Below are positions 21,301-29,589 of a stretch of 64,000 bases of DNA, one piece after another. Each line of letters starts with the position of its first letter. The stretch's first letter is position 1. The stretch comes from Elgaria multicarinata webbii (taxonomy: Eukaryota; Chordata; Lepidosauria; Squamata; Anguidae), in contig NC_086179.1 of assembly GCF_023053635.1 (NCBI RefSeq), positions 9,190,001 through 9,254,000 on the forward strand, written 5' to 3'. The position numbers and the translations under genes are program-made. The notes beneath the pieces are model-generated. The model made no database searches. It saw nothing but the letters and a program-made list of their open reading frames with translations, and was not told where the DNA came from.

Positions 21301-21963
21301 TAGAGCTGTGTGTCATCAGGTATTGATGGCAAGGCAGCCCAGACTTCCATAGTTTTCTGAGCGGCTTCATATAGGACGTGAAGAGTGAGGGATAAGAATA
21401 AAACCATGAGGCACCCCAGACCTTGTCCAGCACCATCTTCTGGGAATAACCATCCAAGAAGGACAAGTCATTGCGGCTCTATGCTTCCTAAGCCCAGCTC
21501 AGACAGATGGGACAGAAGGATACCATGATCAAATAGCATCAAAAGCCACTGAGAGGTCCAGCAGGACTGAAAGGGCCACACTTCCACCCTCCAGTCTCTG
21601 GCTTATGTCATCCACCAAGGCTCTGTCCTGAAATCAGATCCTAGCCTGGATTGGAATGGATCCAATTTATCAATTTATTCCATAACCACTTTGAGCTGAG
21701 AGGGTAGCATCCTCTCCATCACTTTGTTCCAAAAATGAGAAATTAGAAACTGGACAGTAGTTATCCAAGTTCTTGGAGTCTTAAGCTGAAGTTCTTTAGC
21801 AGGAGACACCCAACTGTTCCTTTAGGAGCAGCTGGAGTCACACCCACCCTCAAGGAAGCAAGGTGTTTGTATTTATGTGTATGCTGCAAAACAGCAAACC
21901 ATCATTTTTATCTTCTGACACGCTGTGGGTGGAAAGCACATTTTGGGGGGCACTAATTTGTTT

Positions 21964-22009
<46 letters not shown>

Positions 22010-25000
22010 TATAGCACCATCTATGTACATGGTGCTGTACAGCGTAAAACAGTAAATAGCAAGACCCTGCCTCATAGGCTTACATTCATGCACAGTATCT
22101 TTTATTGTTATGCTTTTAAAAAGTGAAAGTTAACACTAAAGATGTGGATGTGGTGGTGGATTAATTAATCTTTGCAAACAGAAGTTGCTTACAGTTAGAA
22201 AACTAAGAATCGGCTGGTAACCTGGAGTAATGTTGAAATTCATACTAACCCGTAGCTGGTTTTGACATTTTATGACTGTAATAACCCAGCTATATTTGTT
22301 GTTGTGTTTCATTTTGCAGAGAGCATTAGTGTGTATGATGACATTGATGCAGATGTCCTGCGAAACTATCAGGAATTTACCTTGGCTAACATCATCTACT
22401 ATTCTCTGAAGGAGTCTACTACTAGTGAACAAAGTGCTAGGATGACTGCCATGGACAACGCTAGCAAAAATGCCTGTAAGGAAAACTCTGTGGAGTTTAT
22501 AGTTAGCAGTAATAGCAGAAACTTAAGATGTAAACAAGAGGTCTTAGCAGAGAGGATGCCTTTTAAGTATAACTTTAGGAAGGACCCTGGCTTTTTTCTA
22601 TTTAACCCAAGTTTGATGCTGCAGTCTTGTGCACACTTACTTGGGAGTCAGCCCTATTGAACTTAACTGTACTTGCTTCTGAGTAACATGGCTAGGATTG
22701 CATTGCAGATGTCTGATGGTGTTTCAAATAGTTTCAACCGTTGAGACTACTTCCAAACTCAAGTACTGATTGGACTAGTTTCCTCCTTCTGCTGTTTTTT
22801 ATATCCACTGAAAACAAAATAGGTTTAAGGAAACTGGTAAAAACAATATATCAAATTTTGGTGTAACTATGCCTGTCAAAATAAAATCATATGTTTGTAG
22901 AAAATATATTTAATCTTAAAACAAATATGTATTAAATATAATGTTTTAAGATTAAACATATTTTCTACGAACACATGATTTTATTTTAACAGGCATAGTT
23001 ACACCAAACTTTGATATATTGTTTTTACCAGTTCCTTTAAACCTATTTTGCTTTCAGGTTCGTTTTTGGTTTAAGATAACACTTTTTATTAGACTTCTTT
23101 GATATCCAGAGTGTCTTGGCTCAAAATCAGGGCTGAGGAGTCGGCACATAAAACCTCCAACTCCTTTATTCATGGCACCTCCGACTCCTTTAATTATATA
23201 TCAATATAGGAAATAAATTTCCTATATTTCCTACATCGACTGCAAGCACACAACTTTTTAGAACCCTGACCTGATAAAGCCCGGGCTTAACGGCTATAGC
23301 TAAGACATTCTATTTTTTTAAATTATTATTTATTAAAGAAGCCCAAAAATGAAAACAATGAGGTTATATTTTTATTATTTATTTAATTGCATTTATATCA
23401 CCCCATAGCCAAAGTTCTCTGGGCGGTTTATCAAAAGACTATAGAGTATAAAGTAATAGGATATAAAAGAAAGAAACTATTAAAGAAAATCAGGAACAAC
23501 TTTCTCTACTAGTTCAAAAATCTAAAGTATATACTTTGATATCAAAGTCAAAACTACAAAAAGTAAAAAAAAACAATTGAACACCTAAAACAACTTAACA
23601 AATGACCATTTTAAAAGAAATGAACTCAGTTAGGTACATAAGTAACATAAACCTTTTTTGAGATTAAAGTATCATTTGAATATGAAATTCAAGTGAATAT
23701 ACATTTAATGAAATAAACATTATATTGTAGAAGATTGAAGACTAACATATTGCTCTTAGAAACAGAATTGCTTCTGCCAAATCCTCCCTCATAGAAGCCC
23801 TTAAATCTGATTTGACTATTTTCAGTGCCGAAAACAGTCTTTCAACACTGACTTGGGTGGGCGGCATTGCTGTTACAGTTCTAGCTGCATCGCTGGATAA
23901 CCACTGGATAAACTATAGTCAGGTTTTCAGGGACATATCGCAACTCTATATACAATTTAAATTTATTAGGAGTCGGAGTCGGTACATTTTTACCGATTCC
24001 GACTCCAGTAACCCAAGAATTGCTTCCGACTCCACGACTCCGACTCCACAGCCCTGCTCAAAATGCAATAAGACCTTCCTTTAAACCATGTTTGAAACCC
24101 ACTTACTGAAGAACGCCCTTGTCGTTCTAGATTAGGGGTGATGAACCCGTGGCCCTCCAGAGGTTGCCCTACAACTTACACCATCCCTGACCATTGGCCA
24201 TGCTGACTGGAGTGGAAATCCAACAACATCTGGAGGGCCACAGATCCCCTACCCTTGTTCCAGATGTAACTGCAAAACATCCTGGAATCATTGTAGAAAT
24301 TGCTGAGCTGGCAAATTGGCACATAGAATCTGGCGCCAGGGCTGCTATGCTTACCAGGTCTGAAAGAGATGGTCATGAGTGAATATAGGCATGTAGAGAA
24401 GGACCAATAACCAGCATAGCTAACTGCCATGTCATAGTAGGTGCATCAGTATATTGCTAAATATAACCTGTTGACATGTCACATAGCACCAGTGACCTTG
24501 TTCTGCAGTAACTAAAACTCTTTTAGAGTAATACGCAGGTGAATAATTTCTGTTGTTTGTCCTGTCATGCTTAATTCTTTTTAACTGACAGTTTACACGC
24601 ATATTGACAGAAGTTATTTTGTGATGCAGGGTGGGTGGGGAAATGCAGATATTAGCCCATGGTCCGAACAGTGGCCAGTAGAGTGCTCGAGGCTGTATCT
24701 TTTTATAGTCATCCTTCGTTTAGCAATTCTCAATAATCAGAAATGTTGATTTTGGTTATCCCCAAATCCTTACTTCTGAGGAAAAGAAGATTTGAACAGT
24801 TTAGCAAAGTAATCCAGACCCTTTCGTACTCCCAACTAAAAGACACGTGGGACCTTTGAATAGCGCCGACATTCTGGTCTTATCGCAAGCTGACTTGCCC
24901 TTTTTTTTGACTCTCTTTGTAGCTGAGATGATTGACAAGCTGACTCTGACCTTTAACCGCACCCGCCAAGCTGTCATCACCAAGGAACTTATTGAGATCA

Positions 25001-28000
25001 TCTCTGGTGCTGCTGCTCTGTAAGTATTGGCACGCCAAGTCTCCTTATGTTCAGACCTTTTATTTCTCCGTTGGGGCAGGAAGCGTAAAAGAATGACAGT
25101 GAGTTTGCAGATTCTTCTGCTGTGCTTTGAAAATGCCAGTGATGAATGATGCATGGCAATGGTTGAGACTCACATTAATCCCTAAGCTACTGCAACTGCT
25201 GAAGCGGCTCTGAGGAGATGGGCGTTTTCTGTGTCTTGCCCCTGAGGAGATGCTCAGGTGTCCCGTATTTCTCTCGATGTATTTATCTGGGCTACACTCA
25301 ACCAAATCAAAAGCTCCCGTTAATGAAACTCGTTTTGGGGAGGGATGGAGGCGATAATGTGAGAACAGCTCCGCTGGATCAATCCATCTCGTCCAGGGGT
25401 GTAGAATCTCAGGCCCGGGGGCTAAATCTGGCTCTCTGGAATTCCCCGTAGGGCCACTCTCCTCCCCTTCGTCTTTCCCCTGACCACCAGTCATTGCCTG
25501 GCTCTTGTGCAGATTTCCCCCCGTTCTGAAACGTTGAAACGACCCTCCTAAGGGCTTAGTTAACTGGCAGGAAGAGCTTTCATCTAAAATAGGCTGATAT
25601 TTTGACCCCATCACCCCTTTTGCCTTTGGGCCCACCCACCACTGCAATATGCCCCCCCCCCCGAAACCTTCTCCAAAATGGAGCACATCCCTCGGGCTGA
25701 AAGAACTTCTGCAACCAGTCTAGTCCAGCATCGTGGTAATCATCATGGCCCGATGAGGTGCCTTGGGTGAAGCACGCAGGCAGGACTAGCCTCAATCACT
25801 CCTGCTTTCCAGCAACTGGTAATCAGCGGCACACTGCCTCTGAACATGGGGGATCCTCATTATCACCATTGATAGCCATGTAAATTGGTGGCTACCACCA
25901 TATCTTGTGGCAGTGAATTCCATAGATTGTACAATCATAAAATAGTAGAGTTGGAAGCGGCCTATAAGGCCATCGAGTCCAACCCCCTGCTCAATGCAGG
26001 TATCCACCCTAAAGCATCCCTGACAGATGGCTGTCCAGCTGCCTCTTGAAGGCCTCTAGTGTGGGAGAGCCCACGACCTCCCTAGTTAACTGGTTCCATT
26101 ATCGTACTGCTCTAACAGGATGTTTTTCCTGATGTCCAGCCAGATATTATGCTGGTTATTTAGCATATGCCCTTGGCCTTTTTCATATAGAATCATAGAA
26201 TAGCAGAGTTGGAAGGGGCCTACAAGGCCATCGAGTCCAACCCCCTGCTCATTGCAGGAATCTACCCTAAAGCATCCCTGACAGATGGTTGTCCAGCTGC
26301 CTCTTGAAGGCCTCTAGTGTGGGAAAGCCCACAACCACCCTAGGTAACTGATTCCATTATCGTACTGCTCTGACAGTCAGGATGTTTTTCCTGATGTCCA
26401 GCCAGATCTTATGCTGGTTGATTGACCTGTTTTCTGAGACGCTCAGATTGCAATTTACTTTTGGATCAGGCTCTACAGAGAAAGCAAAAGCATTTCTTCA
26501 CATCGTGCCTGAAAAGGTTACCTTTCAGCCAGAGAAAAACTGTAATGTGTAGAATGGGAATTGGAATGCTTTTAATTGATGCATTAAACAATATATCTCA
26601 TCGCCTGATTTGACTTTGTAATTTAATTTTAACTTGGATAGTTCATGTTTGCGTTTTGGCTCTGCATTGCATGTTCGGTTAAATCACATCAATAATTTTG
26701 CCTTAATTTACTTGCTTAATGCTTCACTGCTTATTTTGTGTGTGTTTTTTTAACAATTCCACAACTAGGAACTAAGGGGCTAATCAGAAAGTGAGTTTCA
26801 TCCAAAGTCAACAGGTAAAGTGGTGCTTAAAACATTAAGAAAAAAAAGTACAACAAGATGGTGTTGGAAATGTAGAAATTACGGTACTTTGTCTCTGTTT
26901 TAGAAGTGCTTACTTGTGAATGCCTGGTATTGCATGAATACTTTGCACTCTACATGTTTGTTTAAAATCAACGCCACGCATGGAGCAGACATGCAAATAA
27001 ATTGCAGTCTCTCTCTCTAGAGAACTTTGATGCTTATGGTGGAAGGGTCATGTAGGGTCTTCTTGTTGCTTGTTTTATTTATCAGAACATTTTAAACCTG
27101 CCCTTCATCCTTGCAGATACGAAGGCAATATACAAGAGTATGATTAAAATCACACAAAATGCAACGAAAACACTAGAACAACGTAATCATAATCAAGCAA
27201 AAATGCAGCAAATAAAATAGGACAGATAAAACATAACTAGTTTTGAAATACCTGGGCAAATAAAAAGGCTGTTGCTGAAATAATTACAAATAGAATTAGA
27301 GAGCAATTCTGTGGCCCCTTGAAAGCATCTTGTGTGCATGCGTGCATGGCGCGGAGGAGGATTTTTCAGATTCCTGGATCTGAGGAGACTGTGCTCCCTC
27401 CTTGGACCCAGGAGTCCAAGCTCCCTGCCACCTCAGAGAAAAGGGTCAGTGGGCCCTGCTGATAGGAGGGGACTGAGGAAGCAGGGATAGGAGCTATCAT
27501 TAGGCTCTATCCCTTGCCCTCCACCTCCCCAATGCCTCAGCTAAACAGGCGAAAACACCCATTTAGCTAAATTGCTCTGCTTTGGATACTCGTCAGCCTC
27601 TTGAGTTTGGAGGCTTAGAAGTATGGGCGGATCTAATAGGATTGTGCTCTCAATTGATTGTTTAAAGTCGCATGCCTAGTTTTTACTTCAGTAAGCTGTG
27701 GGATGAAGATGGAACTTGGTTGTCATATAGACCTCCTTTCCCCAACCTGGTTTCCCCGATTTGGTATGCTGCGAATGCTGGGAGTTGTAGTCCAACACAT
27801 GGGAGGGCATCAGGAAGGGGAAGGCAGGTATTGAATGACAGTCTGATTCTGTGGGATTTTTACACTGTAGTTGTATTTGATGGTTTAGATATCAAATCCT
27901 CTACAAAACTTTAAAAATAGGAAGGAGGAAGCTTGAAATGAGAAGTTATGCATTTATTTATTGAATTTGTATACCGCCCCATAGCCGAAGGTCTCAGGGT

Positions 28001-28353
28001 GGTTCACGTAAGATAAAACATTTAAAAACAATATACAAAAATTAAAAACCACAAAGACATGCAAATTGCGCATACAATTAAAACCACTGTAACTACTTTA
28101 GAAACGATGAGCCAAAAAACCCAGACCCAGGCTCGTTACATATTGCTAAATGCCTGGAAGAAGAGAAAAGTCTCGGCCTGGCGCCGAAAAGATGACAATG
28201 TTGGTGCCAGGCAGGCCTCATCGGGGAGATTGTTCCACAGTTGGGGGGCCACCACAGAAGGGTTGGCAGCTGTTTAAAAGGTAGTAAAAGTGGCAAATTC
28301 AGTCAGAACGATGTTCAAAATGTGCTTAATATTATGTTTTTGTTTGTAGGTAA
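12515..28353 (+). CDS. ATP5F1C: ATP synthase F1 subunit gamma, mitochondrial
   Basis: The gamma subunit is the central rotor shaft of mitochondrial ATP synthase, turning inside the alpha3-beta3 head. Coding exons: 12515-12573, 14630-14664, 16240-16371, 18106-18310, 19326-19469, 20027-20091, 22320-22475 and 24923-25019, then the stop at 28351-28353. They give 298 codons in unbroken phase. Residues 1-26 form a mitochondrial transit peptide ([11 protein letters not shown]..., maturing before ATLKD). The N-terminal helix carries [24 protein letters not shown]. The C-terminal helix has [26 protein letters not shown]; the two pair as the coiled-coil shaft. Human isoforms have 297/298 residues. Intron 5 uses a GC donor. 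Inclusion of the candidate exon 9 at 26769 would change the last residue(s). Confidence 0.97.
12644..12990. repeat. About 114-bp tandem repeat, ATP5F1C intron 1
   Basis: GAGGTGCCGGGGCTCAGCG begins at 12644, 12760 and 12872, with a partial unit at 12982. Units carry ACGCCCTGGCCCTGCT and GAGAAAACACTCTGCACATG. It starts about 70 bp after exon 1. Confidence 0.9.
13265..13470 (-). mobile_element. L2 LINE 3' end
   Basis: TATTTATTTATTTA then ATATCCCACCCTATATCACC and CAGGGCGGCGTACAGATAAA: the reverse complement of the tail at 33150-33320. Confidence 0.85.
13808..13885 (-). mobile_element. L2 LINE tail (short)
   Basis: TTTATTTATTATTTATTAAT then TATACCGCCCAATAGCCGGA and CTGGGCGGTTCGCAAA. Directly abuts a CR1 fragment. 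Confidence 0.75.
13888..14150 (-). mobile_element. CR1 LINE 3' fragment
   Basis: CTGTTCACACAGTGGCCATG, CCACCCATGTTCCCCAGCAA, AATTTATCTATCTCCCTTTT and AAGCCATCCAAATTGGTGGC, as in 7803-8525. Confidence 0.85.
14630..14664 (+). CDS. ATP5F1C: ATP5F1C exon 2 (35 nt)
   Basis: CTTTTTCAG acceptor, then [11 protein letters not shown] plus one base before GTAAGT. It spans the presequence cleavage point before ATLKD. Confidence 0.93.
14750..14893. mobile_element. MITE related to the 38679 element
   Basis: GGACATGTCTACACC ... GGTGTAGAAAGGGCCC ends. Inside are CCGGGATCATCCTGGG and GGCAGGGATGATCC, shared with 38679-38809. A flanking CTTG occurs on both sides. Confidence 0.55.
15040..15118 (+). mobile_element. 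L2 tail, short
   Basis: CACCCAGAGAGCGCCACCTA, GGGCAGTATAGAAATGCAAT, then CAATCAATCAAT/AAATAAATA. Confidence 0.6.
15308..15790 (-). mobile_element. L2-clade LINE 3' part (type 1)
   Basis: On the minus strand the ORF end reads [20 protein letters not shown], then [17 protein letters not shown], followed by the noncoding tail and a TTA/TTTA run. Frame open for about 100 codons. Shares its 3' end with 5966-6228 and 21966-22090. Confidence 0.85.
16240..16371 (+). CDS. ATP5F1C: ATP5F1C exon 3 (N-terminal shaft helix)
   Basis: TTTGCAG acceptor; encodes [20 protein letters not shown] and on to [11 protein letters not shown], before GTAAGG. Nearly invariant in the family. Confidence 0.96.
16480..17338 (-). 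mobile_element. L2-clade LINE, longest reverse-transcriptase remnant
   Basis: Minus-strand frame of about 279 codons covering the RT C-terminus: [73 protein letters not shown]. Its last part drifts into another frame ([11 protein letters not shown]). 5'-truncated; the tail is TTATTTATTTA near 16493. Confidence 0.88.
17700..18098 (+). mobile_element. CR1 LINE 3' end abutting ATP5F1C exon 4
   Basis: GGCCTTCTTCACACAGCGCA, GGTTGGATCAATTCCTGGAG, GGGTGGGAGGGTGCTGTTGC, CTAGATGGACCCTCGGTCTG, ending CTTATGTTCTTAT. The CR1 tail runs into the exon 4 splice acceptor. Confidence 0.88.
18106..18310 (+). CDS. ATP5F1C: ATP5F1C exon 4
   Basis: TTTCCTAG acceptor; encodes [20 protein letters not shown], then [12 protein letters not shown] and on to GDKLRGILQ, with a split R codon before [16 protein letters not shown] is a gamma-subunit signature. 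A CR1 tail ends at 18098, only 8 nt before the exon. Confidence 0.96.
18529..18836 (+). mobile_element. tRNA-derived SINE (Sauria/Squam1-like)
   Basis: tRNA-like head with a B-box-like GTTCGATCCC at 18594. Body: CAGCCTTCCATCCTCCCGAG, GGAAGGCAACGGCAAACCAC, CAAGAAAACGTCAGTGAAAG, CCCTCCAAGAGTCAGTAATG. Other copies: 35097-35370 and 60820-61088, both minus. Family name from memory. Confidence 0.85.
18838..19250 (-). mobile_element. L2-clade LINE remnant, old
   Basis: Minus strand reads like [26 protein letters not shown], then [34 protein letters not shown]: a degraded L2 RT end. Ends about 75 bp before exon 5. Confidence 0.75.
19326..19469 (+). CDS. ATP5F1C: ATP5F1C exon 5
   Basis: TATTTTAG acceptor; encodes [20 protein letters not shown] and on to EGNIIYNRF, with a split R codon. 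The boundary before GCAAGC is set by phase with exon 6 and is a GC-AG intron; no GT donor here keeps the frame. Confidence 0.94.
19500..20026. other. ATP5F1C intron 5, no repeat recognised
   Basis: Low-copy sequence between exons 5 and 6. It starts with the GC donor at 19470; nothing else is supported. Confidence 0.5.
20027..20091 (+). CDS. ATP5F1C: ATP5F1C exon 6 (65 nt)
   Basis: CCCTTTAG acceptor; encodes [20 protein letters not shown] and A plus one base, before GTAAGT. Matches human [20 protein letters not shown] with expected drift. Confidence 0.94.
20225..21830 (-). mobile_element. L2-like LINE remnant, long and old
   Basis: Near 20240-20330 has the antisense 3' tail style (TACTCAAGGTGGCTTACAGG, AAAACAATAAAATGCATTAC). 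Further on are L2-like antisense blocks (GAGGTCCAGCAGGACTGAAA, GTCATCCACCAAGGCTCTGT). Frames are broken; family call from style only. Confidence 0.5.
21966..22090 (-). mobile_element. L2 LINE tail (type 1)
   Basis: ATT run, then ATATAGCACCATCTATGTAC, ATGGTGCTGTACAGCGTAAA and AGCAAGACCCTGCCTCATAG. Confidence 0.85.
22320..22475 (+). CDS. ATP5F1C: ATP5F1C exon 7
   Basis: ATTTTGCAG acceptor; encodes [20 protein letters not shown] and on to [14 protein letters not shown] plus one base, before GTAAGG. The [10 protein letters not shown] block is diagnostic for the gamma subunit. Confidence 0.96.
22625..22712. mobile_element. Short interspersed repeat (TTACTTGGGAGTCAGCC type)
   Basis: CACTTACTTGGGAGTCAGCC, CTTGCTTCTGAGTAACATGG and CTAGGATTGCATTGCAG. 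Similar short pieces occur near 52205, 53535 and 63585. Origin unknown; probably a MITE. Confidence 0.5.
22808..23057. mobile_element. Long inverted repeat / MITE in ATP5F1C intron 7
   Basis: Arms 22808-22923 and 22942-23057 (116 nt each) are near-identical inverted copies around an 18-nt spacer. Ends CTGAAAACAAAATAGG and CTATTTTGCTTTCAG. No clear target duplication. Confidence 0.85.
23128..24056. mobile_element. hAT element with GGAGTCGGAGTCG ends, perfect 8-bp TSD
   Basis: CAGGGCTGAGGAGTCGG ... CCGACTCCACAGCCCTG, flanked by CTCAAAAT at 23120-23127 and 24057-24064. 929 bp with an L2 tail inside (about 23366-23600). A short frame ([20 protein letters not shown]) may be a transposase relic but is not recognised. 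Multiple TCGGAGTCGG subterminal motifs. Confidence 0.9.
23366..23600 (-). mobile_element. L2 tail nested in hAT
   Basis: TTTATTATTTATTTAATTGC then TATCACCCCATAGCCAAAGT and CTGGGCGGTTTATCAAA. Right edge uncertain. Confidence 0.7.
24133..24257. mobile_element. hAT-like MITE (GTGGCCCTCCAGA family)
   Basis: TAGGGGTGATGAACCCGTGG ... GATCCCCTACCCTTG, with TTCTAGAT (24125-24132) and TTCCAGAT (24258-24265) as a 7/8 target duplication. Centre CCCTGACCATTGGCCATGC. Relatives at 1119, 27735, 29748, 34590 and 36870. Confidence 0.8.
24266..24922. other. ATP5F1C intron 7, low-copy sequence
   Basis: No coding or repeat signal recognised before exon 8. Confidence 0.45.
24923..25019 (+). CDS. ATP5F1C: ATP5F1C exon 8 (C-terminal shaft helix)
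   Basis: CTTTGTAG acceptor; encodes [31 protein letters not shown] plus CT, before GTAAGT. Reading into the intron gives CTG TAA at once. Confidence 0.96.
25395..25718. mobile_element. hAT-like MITE (family B)
   Basis: AGGGGTGTAGAATCTCAGGC ... GAAAGAACTTCTGCAACCAG, with TCTCGTCC and TCTAGTCC flanks (7/8). Same family as 719-1061. Confidence 0.65.
25795..25930 (-). mobile_element. CR1 LINE fragment
   Basis: CAGCAACTGGTAATCAGCGG, ATTGATAGCCATGTAAATTG and GGCAGTGAATTCCATAGATT: antisense CR1 of the GGGTGGGAGG subfamily. Confidence 0.7.
25932..26160 (-). mobile_element. CR1 LINE 3' end, copy 1 of a neighbouring pair
   Basis: ATCATAAAATAGTAGAGTTG, CCATCGAGTCCAACCCCCTG, CATCCCTGACAGATGGCTGT, TGATGTCCAGCCAGATATTA. 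Followed 27 bp later by a second, very similar copy. Confidence 0.85.
26187..26423 (-). mobile_element. CR1 LINE 3' end, copy 2 of the pair
   Basis: AGAATCATAGAATAGCAGAG, CCATCGAGTCCAACCCCCTG, GGCCTCTAGTGTGGGAAAGC, GATGTCCAGCCAGATCTTAT. Same orientation and nearly the same truncation point as copy 1. Confidence 0.88.
26424..26668. other. ATP5F1C intron 8, low-copy sequence before exon 9
   Basis: AT-rich, no repeat recognised. Together with 26668-26820 it is the place to look for exon 9 control sequences. Confidence 0.5.
26668..26673 (+). promoter_or_regulatory. UGCAUG (RBFOX) splicing element upstream of exon 9
   Basis: TGCATG lies 96 nt before the candidate exon 9 acceptor. In mammals RBFOX proteins cause skipping of the gamma-subunit exon 9 by binding GCAUG in the upstream intron. 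Position and orientation agree; function here is inferred. Confidence 0.6.
26769..26790 (+). CDS. ATP5F1C: ATP5F1C alternative exon 9 (candidate, carries its own stop)
   Basis: Pyrimidine-rich tract and CAACTAG acceptor, then GAACTAAG... and a GTGAGT donor 22 nt on. A second GTAAAG donor would give 46 nt (to 26814). Joined to exon 8 it reads ...AAAL-N-stop, where the human liver-type form reads ...AAALD. Mammals skip the equivalent exon in muscle. Found by position, phase and splice signals, not by long similarity. Confidence 0.6.
27060..27280 (-). mobile_element. L2-like LINE tail, old
   Basis: TTTTATTTATCAGAACATTT, CTGCCCTTCATCCTTGCAGA, then A-rich antisense sequence with AAAATGCAACGAAAACACTA. 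Confidence 0.55.
27281..27734. other. ATP5F1C intron 9, nothing firm
   Basis: Unrecognised sequence, CT-rich around 27380-27540. Confidence 0.4.
27735..27826. mobile_element. Short hAT-like MITE
   Basis: CCTTTCCCCAACCTGG ... CAGGAAGGGGAAGG ends, with GCTGGGAGTTGTAGTCCAAC inside. Inner arm shortened. Confidence 0.6.
27945..28285 (-). mobile_element. L2 LINE 3' end next to the terminal exon
   Basis: TTTATTGAATTTGTATACCG, CCCATAGCCGAAGGTCTCAG, then antisense RT end (GCCTGGCGCCGAAAAGATGA, GGGAGATTGTTCCACAGTTG). Same family as 57080-57785. Ends 65 bp before the terminal exon. Confidence 0.85.
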
Positions 28354-28500
28354 AGAGAAGCTCTTCTGGCAAGCAGTTTATCCTGCTTCCTTTCTAGAGA
28401 GAGAAGATGGTTGGTCCATCATTCTGTGAAAAAAATTTCAGGCAAAGAACCCCAACTGTTTGTAAATCATATTTCAATAAAGTCCTACATGAAAGAGCTG
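28350..28500 (+). other. ATP5F1C: ATP5F1C terminal exon and 3' UTR
   Basis: TTTGTTTGTAG acceptor, then GTAAAGAG. Joined to exon 8 this gives CTG TAA, ending the protein at ...AAAL. The rest is a short untranslated tail with AATAAA at 28476. The cleavage point is estimated at about 28495-28500. Confidence 0.85.
28476..28481 (+). terminator. ATP5F1C polyadenylation signal AATAAA
   Basis: Canonical AATAAA about 125 nt into the terminal exon; the human 3' UTR is similarly short. Confidence 0.8.
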
Positions 28501-28611
28501 GCTTGCTGCTTTGTGAATGTGGAGATGATTGGAGTGGAAGGCAAGTTAATGGAAGTGTGTTATGCTTTCAGCCAGTATTTCCATCTTCATAAAAAGGTGC
28601 TGGGAAATGCT

Positions 28612-28638
28612 GGTGTGTGTGTGTGTGTGTGTGTGTGT
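28612..28638 (+). repeat. GT dinucleotide repeat
   Basis: A run of GTGTGT soon after the ATP5F1C polyadenylation signal, with a CA run at 28735-28752. Confidence 0.9.
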
Positions 28639-28820
28639 AACTATATTTAAAAAGGACTTCTTAGGCACAGCTCTCCAGGAAGTTCCTTGTATGCAAGCCT
28701 CGTTGAAGTTAATGGAAGCTGTTGAAAAGTATGCAACACACACACACACACATACTGCAAATCTCTCTATTTAAGTTTGTGAAAAGGTCTGGGAAATGTT
28801 TTGATGCCAACAGATCAAGG

Positions 28821-28905
28821 GTGCAATCCTATACATGTTTAGACAGAAAAAAAGCCTTACAAATCCCAGCATTCACCAGCCAGCCATAGGATTGTGCTCT
28901 AAATG
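28821..28905. mobile_element. MITE, CAATCCTATGCATGTTTAGAC family (D)
   Basis: GTGCAATCCTATACATGTTT, AGACAGAAAAAAAGCC, CCAGCATTCACCAGCCAGCC, ending ATAGGATTGTGCTCT. The full palindromic form is at 62246-62383; another copy is at 39232-39336. Confidence 0.7.
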
Positions 28906-29589
28906 ATCTACTATAGTAATCTTTGACTGTACAATTGTTAATTACACTATTATATAGGGAATCAAAATATAAAGTCGGTGGCTACATGTGGTTCAGCAAG
29001 GCACTGAATTCGGCAGCAATAGGGGAAAACTGCAATTTTAGCGCTATAGAGTGCTAAGAGTTCACTTTAGCTTGAGAAACATCTAAATGGATCCCCTGTA
29101 CCAAATCTGGCAACCAACTGCAGATTTCTTCCTGGGTACCCTGAGGGGTGGGTGTGTGTTTCTGCCTGGTGAAAATGATCCCTATAGCTGCCAGACTTGC
29201 TACTCCTGAAAAAAAAGGATAGTGTGGAAAATGGTTAAGTGCTTGAATTGCAAAACTGACTTGTTTGAAAGTGGTATAGAACTTGTTCCCATATGGAGGT
29301 ACTGTGTAGCATGTCTTTGCCCTTCACCCTTCCGTTTTACAGTAGGGGTGGACTGAGGATGAGAGACTAGTCCAAGGTCCCACACAGAATCCATGATATT
29401 GGGGGGCATTTAAATCCACATTACCCACATCACATTTGAACATAGCATCCCCTCAATTCCATTGGCTCAATCTTGAAAGAGCTATTCGTAGCCGAAGTTA
29501 CGCGGAAGCAATGTGGTGCCAACTTGTTGCTATGTCTTAAATTGTCCCTGAATGTGTGGCTTGGATGAATATGTACTGCATGTATTATT
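28906..29589. other. Intergenic, nothing recognised
   Basis: Low-copy sequence downstream of ATP5F1C; no gene supported. Confidence 0.45.
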
